From contig NZ_JACIJF010000020.1 of assembly GCF_014199255.1 (NCBI RefSeq), positions 1 to 58,568 of the forward strand: 58,568 nt of DNA, written 5' to 3'. The notes under the pieces are model-generated. The model did not search any database. It was not told the DNA's origin and was given only the letters and a program-made list of their open reading frames with translations. This document shows, piece by piece, positions 35,488 to 43,800 of this stretch (positions are counted from its first letter, which is position 1; each line of letters starts with the position of its first letter). Source of the DNA: Sphingomonas xinjiangensis. Lineage in GTDB: Bacteria; Pseudomonadota; Alphaproteobacteria; Sphingomonadales; Sphingomonadaceae. Both the position numbers and the translations under genes were made by a program.

Positions 35488-36746
35488 CCAGGGACTTCAC
35501 CTTCTCGCGCCGCACGTTCCTTGATCGCGTGCTGACCGCCTCGGCCGGCGTCGGCATGGCTGCCGCGGCGCCGTGGGCCGGAGTGGCGCAGGCCGAACCG
35601 ACCGGCAGCGACCGCGTCCGACTGGGGGTGATCGGCACCGGCGATCGCGGCCGTGCGCTGATCCAGAACATCCTCAAGACCCGCAACTGCGCCGTGGCGG
35701 CGATCTGCGATCCTTATGCGCCGCACCTCGACAAGGCGCGCGCATTGGTGCCTGCGGGCACCGCGACCTTCACTGATCACCGCGCGATGCTCGACGCGCG
35801 TGGGATCGACGCAGTGGTGGTCGCGACACCGCTCGATCTACATGCCCGGCATAGCCTCGACGCGTTGGACGCCGGGCTGCACGTCTGGTGCGAGAAGGCA
35901 ATGGCACGCACGATCAAGGATTGCGGCGCGATGATCACGGGTGCGCGCAGCCGAAGCAAGGTGCTCCAGATCGGCCACCAGCGTCTGTTCAATCCCACTT
36001 ATCTGAATGCGCTCAAGCGCGCGAAGGCAGGCGAGATTGGTGAGATCACCCAGGTTCGCGCGAGCTGGCATCGCAACCGCAACTGGCGCCGCCCAGTGCC
36101 GCCGGGCAGCAACCTTGATCGCGAACTCAATTGGCGGCTCTACCGTGCGCGCTCAGCAGGGCTGATGACCGAGCTGGCGACGCATCAGCTGCAGGTCGCC
36201 AACTGGTTCATGGACGGGTTGCCGACGCGGGTGATGGGGTCGGGGAGCATCGCCTTTTGGAAGGACGGACGCGAGGTCTACGACCATGTCGCGCTAATCT
36301 ATGACTATTTCGATGGCCGCAAGACCATCTACAGTTCGCTGCTAAACAACGCGCGCTATGGCTGCGAGGAGCAGATCCAGGGCAGCAAAGGCACAATCGA
36401 GCCGGAACTCGGGCGCATCTACATGGAGACGCCGCCGGGCAGTGTGCCGGCGCTGGCGCGAATGCGGAAGGACGTGCAGGCGGGGCGCAAGGGTGCAATC
36501 CCGATCGGCGGCGCGACCTGGTTCCCCGAGTTGCCGGTGACAACGCCGGGAGACTCGCTGGGCTGGGGCGAGTACGACGAAACGATGCTGCAGTTCGAAG
36601 GCTTCGGCGAGGCAGTGCGCAGCGGCAAGGAACTGCCCGGACTGCTCCGACAGGCCTATCACGCCAGCGTCGCGTCGCTGCTCGGCGAGCAGGCAATGGA
36701 CACGCAGCAGGCGATTGCATGGCCGAGCGACCTGATCCCGGTCTGA
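35484..36746 (+). CDS. Tat-secreted Gfo/Idh/MocA oxidoreductase 2
   Basis: A 420-residue protein with a textbook twin-arginine signal (FSRRTFLDRVLTASAGVGMA), cleavage likely after AQA near residue 37. The Rossmann motif is LGVIGTGDRGRALI; the usual EKP motif reads WCEKAMAR, with Ala in place of Pro. The C-terminal domain includes LMTELATHQLQVANWFM, with His at the expected catalytic region. It is translationally coupled to apbE by an ATGA overlap. Together with its two paralogues it probably oxidises or reduces sugars in the periplasm; which carbon and which sugar cannot be seen. Confidence 0.9.
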   Translation: MTRDFTFSRRTFLDRVLTASAGVGMAAAAPWAGVAQAEPTGSDRVRLGVIGTGDRGRALIQNILKTRNCAVAAICDPYAPHLDKARALVPAGTATFTDHRAMLDARGIDAVVVATPLDLHARHSLDALDAGLHVWCEKAMARTIKDCGAMITGARSRSKVLQIGHQRLFNPTYLNALKRAKAGEIGEITQVRASWHRNRNWRRPVPPGSNLDRELNWRLYRARSAGLMTELATHQLQVANWFMDGLPTRVMGSGSIAFWKDGREVYDHVALIYDYFDGRKTIYSSLLNNARYGCEEQIQGSKGTIEPELGRIYMETPPGSVPALARMRKDVQAGRKGAIPIGGATWFPELPVTTPGDSLGWGEYDETMLQFEGFGEAVRSGKELPGLLRQAYHASVASLLGEQAMDTQQAIAWPSDLIPV

Positions 36747-36787
36747 GCGCCAACGAACGTCCAACGGAATGATGCTAGGAGCCTGTC

Positions 36788-37948
36788 ATGCATGATATCG
36801 ACCGTCGCGCGCTGCTCGCTGGCGCAGGACTCGCGGCTACCCTCGGCGGCAACGCCCTCGCGCAGTCAGTGGCCCAAGGGAATGCAGTGTCGGCGGACGC
36901 GGCGCCGACAGGACCCGAACCGGGCGTGCGCCACCGCATCCGCTTCGCGGTGATCGGGCTCGATCATTCGCACATCTATGCGATGACGGACGCGCTGATC
37001 CGGGGAGGCGGTATGCTGGTCGCGGTGCACGCGGCTGATCCGGCACAACTCGTCCCATTCCGCAAGCGCTACGGCGAGGTGAAGGTCGCTCGCAGCGAGA
37101 CGGAGATCCTCGAAGACAAGTCGATCCAGGTCGTCGCCAGCGCGTCAGTGCCCGATCTGCGCGCTCCGCTGGGCGTGCGGGCGATGCTCGCGGGCAAGGA
37201 CTTCCTGTCGGACAAGCCGGGGATCACCAGCCTGGAACAGCTCGCCGAGGTGCGCCGAACCATCGCCGAGACCAAGCGCAAGTTCGCGATCATGTATTCC
37301 GAGCGGCTCGAGGTCCGCGCCGCCGTACATGCCGGCGAGCTGGTGCATGCCGGCGCGATCGGCAAAATAGTGCAGACGGTGAACCTAGCTCCGCATCGGA
37401 TGAGCTCTGCCACCCGCCCGCAATGGTTCTTCGACACCAAACGCTATGGCGGCATCCTTACCGATATCGGCAGCCACCAGGCGGACCAGTTTTTGTTCTA
37501 CACAGGGTCGAAGACCGCGCATGTCGTGGCGTCGCAAGCTGGGAACGTCGGCTCGCCGCAGTTTCCTAAGTTCCAGGACTTCGGCGACATGACGCTTACT
37601 GGAGACGGCGGCACCGGCTATGTGCGAGTTGACTGGTTCACGCCTGATGGCCTGCCGACTTGGGGCGATGGCCGCGTGTTCATCCTAGGCACCGACGGCT
37701 ATATCGAGCTGCGGAAATATGTTGATATCGCCGGGCGGCCCGGGGGCAACCACCTCCTCATCGCCGACAAAAAGGGCGTGCGCTACGTCGATTGCGGCCA
37801 GGTGCCGCTGCCGTTTGGTCCACAATTTGTTCGCGATGTGGTCGAGCGCAGCCAAGTCGCGCAGGACCAGCAGCAGGCCTTGCTCGCGGCGGAGCTGGTT
37901 CTAGTCGCGCAGCAAAAGGCCACAGCACCAGTGATGGCCAAAAATTGA
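36788..37948 (+). CDS. secreted Gfo/Idh/MocA oxidoreductase 3
   Basis: A 386-residue member, more distant from the other two. A Tat-like signal (DIDRRALLAGAGLAATLGG, cleavage near AQS) is followed by an unusual cofactor start, FAVIGLDHSHIY, where the Gly-rich loop is shortened and carries two His. The EKP motif is replaced by SDKPGIT. The C-terminal domain has GGILTDIGSHQADQFLFYTG with the conserved His. The altered cofactor loop suggests different cofactor handling or a different reaction from its neighbours. Last gene of the operon, 41 bp after its paralogue. Confidence 0.87.
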   Translation: MHDIDRRALLAGAGLAATLGGNALAQSVAQGNAVSADAAPTGPEPGVRHRIRFAVIGLDHSHIYAMTDALIRGGGMLVAVHAADPAQLVPFRKRYGEVKVARSETEILEDKSIQVVASASVPDLRAPLGVRAMLAGKDFLSDKPGITSLEQLAEVRRTIAETKRKFAIMYSERLEVRAAVHAGELVHAGAIGKIVQTVNLAPHRMSSATRPQWFFDTKRYGGILTDIGSHQADQFLFYTGSKTAHVVASQAGNVGSPQFPKFQDFGDMTLTGDGGTGYVRVDWFTPDGLPTWGDGRVFILGTDGYIELRKYVDIAGRPGGNHLLIADKKGVRYVDCGQVPLPFGPQFVRDVVERSQVAQDQQQALLAAELVLVAQQKATAPVMAKN

Positions 37949-38173
37949 CGTCATGAGCCGTCTGTAGGAACAGGAGTCTGGAGTTGGGAAGCGGAAAGGG
38001 CCGCCTTGGCCACTATTGGCCGAAAGCAGACCGGCAGCTTCTAGGCGGGATCGGGCGGTAAGCTGCCCTTCGTTCATAATGCCGGATTCGGGTGTGCTGT
38101 GTCGAAGGGTGCCGAAAAAGCTGGCGTGGCGGATCAGATTTATAGCGGCAGGATATATAAACCCGATTTAAAT
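37949..38173. other. gap before the hipBA operator region
   Basis: No gene is recognised. The part from about 38140 on is clearly AT-richer than the surroundings (GGATATATAAACCCGATTTAAA), marking the start of the hipBA promoter region. Confidence 0.4.
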
Positions 38174-38281
38174 GCGATATTCCGCTATCCTTGCGTAAAG
38201 ATGGCGGCATTCCGCTCGCTTTCCTGTTTCAAGTGTGCTAGCGGAATTTCGTACAATGTACATCAAAGAGCGGAATATCGC
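38174..38281 (+). promoter_or_regulatory. hipBA operator array
   Basis: Four copies of one octamer: ATTCCGCT at 38179-38186 and 38209-38216, and its reverse complement AGCGGAAT at 38240-38247 and 38269-38276. The outer pair extends to a perfect 13-base inverted repeat, GCGATATTCCGCT (38174-38186) and AGCGGAATATCGC (38269-38281), the latter touching the hipB start codon. A TACAAT at 38252-38257 could be the -10. HipB is the obvious binder; spacing of 29-30 bases between like boxes would place dimers about three helical turns apart. Confidence 0.7.
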
Positions 38282-38635
38282 ATGACGACGAGCATCTTTG
38301 CTACCTTAGGCGAGCAACTGCGCGCATTCCGCCACGCGCGCGCGCTCAGCCAACCTGAGCTTGCGGAGCGGCTCGGACGCAATCGCGCGCGTATATCGGA
38401 GTTGGAACGCGACCTGATTGGAGAGCGCTGGGGGCGCGATCGCCTCACACTTTTTGCAGATATCTGTGACGCGCTGGACATCGTGCCAATTCTCGTACCT
38501 AGGGCGCAAGCGCTTGAGATCCGGCAACGCATTGATGTCGCACGCGCCATCAACTTTCACGAGCCCGTCAGATCGGCCTTTGAAGAGCTCTTCGTCGATC
38601 TGGACGCCGAAGACGAAGAGAAAGAGACACCATGA
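38282..38635 (+). CDS. hipB: HipB-type antitoxin / autorepressor
   Basis: A 117-residue Xre-type DNA-binding protein. The helix-turn-helix covers about residues 10-65 (LGEQLRAFRHARALSQPELA, then RLGRNRARISELERD), and the C-terminal third is acidic (DLDAEDEEKE), of the kind that contacts the kinase. The ATG at 38282 is preceded by the operator array, and its stop overlaps the kinase start (ATGATG). The longer open frame upstream runs through the operators and is not coding. Role: neutralise HipA and, with it, repress the operon. Confidence 0.88.
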   Translation: MTTSIFATLGEQLRAFRHARALSQPELAERLGRNRARISELERDLIGERWGRDRLTLFADICDALDIVPILVPRAQALEIRQRIDVARAINFHEPVRSAFEELFVDLDAEDEEKETP

Positions 38636-39918
38636 TGGCTGCGACGCCGGCAATCTTGGCTGTCCATTTGCTCGACGCGGCGCGCGGCCCGGTTCGGGCA
38701 GGCACGTTGACACGCGATTCAGACGGCGCAGTCGCGTTCACCGTTGCCGAAACCTACTTGCGCGATCCTGAGCGACCGGTGTTGAGCTTGAGCTGGTATG
38801 ACCCTGTGTCCGATGCGCAATCGCGCGACCGACTGGCCTCACGCGACGACAAGATCGGGTTGCACGGCAATGTCCCTCCCTGGTTTGCAGGACTGCTACC
38901 GGAAGGCGCGCTCCGCGAGCTGGTTCTGACCGAAATGGGACCGGGCAATCACGATCAATTTGACGTGCTAACAAGGCTCGGAGCGGACCTTCCCGGAGCG
39001 GTGCTTATCAATCCGGAGACGGATACCCCCGCTTCGGCCGGCCCCCTTCAACTGGAATCGATGAGGGGCTTTCGCGCCACTCGGCCAGTCGGCTCGGTCA
39101 AATTTTCGCTTGCGGGCGTGCAACTGAAATTCACCGCCAATCAGGAGGGCAGCAGGCTCACTGCGCCGGGGCGCGGGGATACCGGACGCTGCATCCTCAA
39201 ACTTCCAAGCGACCGTTACAGGCGCCTCCCCGAGGCAGAATACGGCGCCATGCAGCTAGCGCGGATGATCGGCGTCGACATCGCTGCCTGCCGCCTGGTG
39301 CCTCGCGATGCTGTTGAAGACATTCCCGAAGAGATGCTGGCGCATGGAGAGCACGTTCTCGTCGTTGACCGCTTCGATCGCACTCCGGACGGAGGAAGGA
39401 TCCACATCGAAGACACCGGTCAGATAATCGGAGCGATCGGCGACCGCAAATACACGATGGCGACAACCGAGACGATCATCAACATGGTGAGCCGGTTCAG
39501 CACTGACAGACGCGCGGACATTCTTGAGGCGGTCCGTCGGGTGGTAGCCGACGTACTGCTCGGAAACGGCGACAACCATCTCAAGAACTGGTCGTTTCGC
39601 TTCGCCCGGCCCGGCAGCGTCCGGTTGTCCCCCGCGTACGACATCGTTCCGACGGTGTTGTACAATCCGGGGGACACTCTCGCGCTTCGATTCGTTCGCA
39701 CTCACAATTTCGACACGGTCGACTTTCACCGGTTTGAGCGCGTCGCGAGCTTCCTGCGCATAGATCCAAAAGGAATCAAGCGCGAGGTCACCGCTACGAT
39801 CGAGCGCGCCTTGGACCTGTGGCCGAAGGCCGCGCCGGAACTGCTCGGCGAGCGGTGGGCCGAACAGCTCATCGATCGCCTGCAAACCTTGCGCCTTGTG
39901 CGCGAGCTTGTTGACTGA
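38632..39918 (+). CDS. hipA: HipA-type Ser/Thr kinase toxin
   Basis: A 428-residue kinase. The N-terminal HipA couple domain spans about residues 1-110 (LSLSWYDPVSDAQSRDRLAS). The kinase core shows GSVKFSLAGVQLKFT (P-loop region), CILKLPSDRYRRLPEAEY with the ATP-binding Lys, VDRFDRT, the catalytic loop LLGNGDNHLKNWSF (Asp and Asn), and the metal motif LSPAYDIVPT. In E. coli HipA phosphorylates glutamyl-tRNA synthetase and causes growth arrest. All key residues look intact, so the toxin is probably functional. Translationally coupled to hipB. Confidence 0.92.
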   Translation: MMAATPAILAVHLLDAARGPVRAGTLTRDSDGAVAFTVAETYLRDPERPVLSLSWYDPVSDAQSRDRLASRDDKIGLHGNVPPWFAGLLPEGALRELVLTEMGPGNHDQFDVLTRLGADLPGAVLINPETDTPASAGPLQLESMRGFRATRPVGSVKFSLAGVQLKFTANQEGSRLTAPGRGDTGRCILKLPSDRYRRLPEAEYGAMQLARMIGVDIAACRLVPRDAVEDIPEEMLAHGEHVLVVDRFDRTPDGGRIHIEDTGQIIGAIGDRKYTMATTETIINMVSRFSTDRRADILEAVRRVVADVLLGNGDNHLKNWSFRFARPGSVRLSPAYDIVPTVLYNPGDTLALRFVRTHNFDTVDFHRFERVASFLRIDPKGIKREVTATIERALDLWPKAAPELLGERWAEQLIDRLQTLRLVRELVD

Positions 39919-40190
39919 GCGCCAAGGTGGATCGAACTACTCAGATCCTCGGGTCGTGCGCACTCGACCTGCCGAATGTGGCTTCAATCCCGGACAGCCG
40001 CCGCTTTATCAGCGTTGGCTGTCCGGCTCGCGCACGGTGATGAGGGCCTTCGTTGTTGCGGCTGGTGAACACCAAATCATGCGCGCCGTGTGTGTAACAA
40101 CAACAACAATGGCCGTAAGCGCGATGAAGATGCCGTCACTAGGGGCTATTGATTGACAGCAGAAATCGTTCGTTCGTTGTTCGACAAATG

Positions 40191-40850
40191 TTACGCATCG
40201 TCCGACCGCTTATCAGTTTCACCCGCAATATCATCCGCCAGAGTCTCGCGCCACTTTTCAACGAGCTTATCCAAGCGCTCCTGAAAAACTTCGACATGGG
40301 ACAAGATCGCGCGGCGCTCACCTTCCAGATCGATCGAGACTTCTTCACTCCGTCTTGACGGTGCTGGTTCGTCTTCCAATGACTCGAAGTCACCGTTGAT
40401 CAATTTTTCGTAGAGACCCTTCAAATCTGCCTTATTGGGCACGGGCGTTGCGAAGAATGCCCGCCAGCGCTCAAAAAAGGCGACAAGCTGCCGCTCTTCA
40501 TCCGTCAGTGCTTGCCATTCGGCGTCGTCGATGGCGCGCATCTCCGGGCCACGGGTTAGAAGCAGGCCGCTCATCACCAAATGTACCAGCGCAGCGTACA
40601 TCTCGCGCAGCAGATCGTCACTCGTCTCCCTGCGGCCATATACCCGCCAGGGATCGGCACCGGGCACCATAGAGGCGAGAACTTTGATGGCTGGGCCATA
40701 TCCCGCCAAGGGGTCCGCCGGGGTTGGGAGCGCGCGGCGATTTGTCCAAAGCTTCAAAATGAGATCGACAGCGCGATTCTCGGCCGACTGGCGCTCGCTC
40801 CCCTCGCTTCGCTCGGCGGTCTCGATCAGCTCGGCGAGATGATGTGCCAT
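40191..40850 (-). CDS. 219-residue protein, third gene of the STAND operon
   Basis: I do not recognise a family. The protein is mostly helical and highly charged. It opens with MAHHLAELIETAERSEGSER, has a hydrophobic helix in the middle (MYAALVHLVMSGLLLTRGPE, about residue 85), a Trp/Phe-rich stretch (FFERWRAFFATPVPN, about 125), and an acidic, coiled-coil-like end (VEVFQERLDKLVEKWRETL, about 185). It starts 33 bp after the 1365-residue gene on the same strand, so it is almost certainly co-transcribed and likely an accessory or regulatory partner of that system. Function unknown. Confidence 0.75.
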   Translation of the reverse strand: MAHHLAELIETAERSEGSERQSAENRAVDLILKLWTNRRALPTPADPLAGYGPAIKVLASMVPGADPWRVYGRRETSDDLLREMYAALVHLVMSGLLLTRGPEMRAIDDAEWQALTDEERQLVAFFERWRAFFATPVPNKADLKGLYEKLINGDFESLEDEPAPSRRSEEVSIDLEGERRAILSHVEVFQERLDKLVEKWRETLADDIAGETDKRSDDA

Positions 40851-40883
40851 CCATCGTGTCGGAAGCTCGCCGCGGCATCAAGT

Positions 40884-43800
40884 TCAAGCTGCCGAACGAT
40901 CACCCGCCCAACGCCCAATATATCCTTCGGCGACGTGGAATCCCCCATCGCCGTCGAAGCGGTAGACTCTGTCGTACGCCGCCTCGGGGGTTTGATCTTC
41001 CGCGTCATAGCTTCGTCGACTGTTACGTCCTTCACGTCTGATCTCCACTTCGATCACCAGCTCGAGACCCTCGGCTGCCAGAAACTCCCGCAATTGCTCG
41101 CGCTCAACCAAAAGCCGACGGCCGGAAACGAATTGTTGCGCCTGATAGCGTTCTTCGTCGCGCTCATTCTCTCCCCAAACCTCGTAGAGGAACATGGGGG
41201 GCTTGCCGGGGGAGGACCAAGAGATCCTGCCTTCATGGTTTCGGGCCAGGCCGTGCGCTCCGGACACGCGATGGCCAGGCATCCAATCGATCAGGCTGGC
41301 ATTCCCGCGCAGCGGATCGAGCTCATCGATATCGCCAACCGCCGAGATCGTGCGAAGCCATGGGATCATTTGGTATGGGCCGTGTTCGGCCTCGTCATGA
41401 TCCGACTCGTCTCCGTCTCCCGGGAGCCCATAGTCCCAGGCACTCTCCATCGTCTGGAGCGTGCGCAGCAGCGATGGTGCGAGCTCCGGGTCCACAAGCG
41501 CGCTCGAAAACGCAACTGTCTCAGAACGTTCGTAGGTGGCGATCCGCCAATCGCCGGCAACCAGCAGATATTTCGGGCGATCCGCCGGCATCAGCTCACT
41601 ACGCATCTCCGCTTCCGTTACCTGATCGACCCACGTGCCCAGAGGCTCGCTGGGCTGGCGCCAGAAGTCCTCGCGAAGCGGCACGGGTTGCCGAATGTCC
41701 GTGGACCAGTGCGGCGGCTGGGTAAGCATTTCGCCCGACACCCTCCGAGCCATGGCATCCCAATCGCTATCGGGAATTGCCGCGAGTGGCTCGGTTTTCA
41801 TCAATTGACCGACCGCGCACCATAGGGCGTGCCACTCAAGATGCGTGTTGAGCCTTTCCAGTGTCGGATTCGCCCCATGCCCATTGCTAGCGAGCGACCA
41901 TTCCCGCTCCGAGAACCGGTGGCCCCGGCGTTCGGCTTCATAGGAGCGGATTTTTCCGTCATAACCCCAGCGGTCGATGATCCAGTTTTCCGCTTCGGCG
42001 AGCAGCTGCGCCTGGGAAACATCGGCGAAGGCGTCGAGCACGCGATCGTACCAATGGGGTATGGTGTCCATCGGATCGAAATCGAAGCGTCGTTCCTTGT
42101 CGATCGAAAGGGGTTTTCGCGTGCCGCGTGCAGACCAATCCGGACGTTCGACCGGTTCGAGCGTCGATTTGCCCACGCATTCGAGAGCGTGCCGGGTGTC
42201 CTTATCAAGCGGAAGCACGCTCGCTGCGGCCAGCTTGAGACAAGCGTCGCGCGCGAAGCTTGTCAGGAGAATGTGCGGGAAATCCTGATCCAATGCTGTG
42301 CGCAGAAGTTCCGTGCCGGCGAGCGTGGCGACCTGCGGCACCTCGCCTGCAATGCGATCGAACGCGATGACGAACCACATCCGCGCGGCGATCCAGTAGA
42401 AATCGAGAGCGGGCGAACGAAACACGGTCTCGGTCTTGCGGCCATGCTCGCGAGTCAGCGCTTGCAGCTCCGCGGTTGCACCGAGCCTCGCCAGACGCCG
42501 CATCGCGTGTGCGGCACGCCATCGGACTCGGACATCGTAATCGCCCAAGCATGCATACAGGAAGCGGGCAACCGCCTCGGGGACGCCAACAGGGATGTCT
42601 TCCGACGCCCAGATTTGGTCGCGGTCTTCGAGATCGATACGGTCTGCCAGTCTTCGCGCATACCAGGTCGCCGTGCCAGCGGCCGATTGCGATCCGAGCT
42701 GGCCCGCAATCAGCACTGCCAGGGCAAAGACTTGGTCACCGCTGAATGCTTGCCCGTGCAGTTCCACCCCGCGGAGCATAAGATCGACGACCGAAGCGGA
42801 GGCCATCCCGGTCCATTCGATCGCCTTGGGGAGCGACGTCTCGCCGTGCGCGATGTAGCGAATGAAATCCGGGAGCCGGCGGGTGATCACGCCCGGAAGT
42901 TTCGACGATGCCCAATGCCGAACTGCCGGCGAATCCCATTGCGGCAACAGGGTCAAAAGCCGCTCGACGACTTCACCGCCGACGCCAATCTTCACGCCGG
43001 ACAGGGCGTCCAGAAAAGCGGTGCGATCCCGCAGGCCAACATTGCCAGCGGCCCATCCGACAACCTCGGAGGCAGAGATATAAATCTTGCTCGCACGCGC
43101 GACGTTGAGCGCCGCTTTGATCTCTTGTTCGAGCTTTTCGGTGTCGAGCAGGACATCCCGCGCCCAGCCAGGCCGGGGCGTTGTCGCCTTGGAGCTCCTG
43201 TCGATACCTCCCAGTCCGTCGGAGGCGCGACCCCGCTTTACCTCCGGCAATTTGGCCAGGAACGCGCCGCGTTGGAGCAGCGCGTTCCCCATGAATCCCG
43301 GCGATTGCACCTTCTCAACACGGGCGATCAGCTTCTCGTTGTCACGATGATCGTGCCGGATGAGCGCATCCCAAGCGGCTTCTTCCAGAAATGCCGCAAG
43401 GGGGGCATCGGAGGGGAGGTGCTGCAACGCTGCTTCGACGACGCCGTGATCGCCCTGCATCATCAGCGCGAGCGCCATAGCGACAGACGGCGAAACCAGG
43501 CCGGTCGCCAAACCTGATTTCAGGACAGGCTCGAGCGTCTTTCGGAAACTTGCGAGGTTTGCGTCTTCCCATTTGGCGGCATTGGCCAGGGCGAGTGGAA
43601 GGTCCAGCTGGGCAAGGGCGTCCATCACGGAATCCCATGGAAGCTCTCCCTCGCCGTCCAGGCGGATCGCGGCGTCGGCCAGCACTTCGGAGAGCTCGCG
43701 TGCGGCTGTGCGTCGATCCGCCACATCGGCGCGCCCCTGCTTGAACAGCACCGCCAGCAGTTTCAGCTGTCCAATGATCTCCCGATCCAATTGGCTCGCC

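Noticed and set aside
40094..40113. ACAACAACAACAATGG short tandem repeat
   Set aside because: Only four triplet units in a gene-free gap; no association with a gene start or recombinase.
41829..43517. 562-codon plus-strand open frame
   Set aside because: Lies wholly opposite the 1365-residue helical protein gene, whose codon pattern is clearly the coding one. The frame's product is Arg/His/Pro-rich with no domain, typical of antisense shadows in GC-rich DNA.
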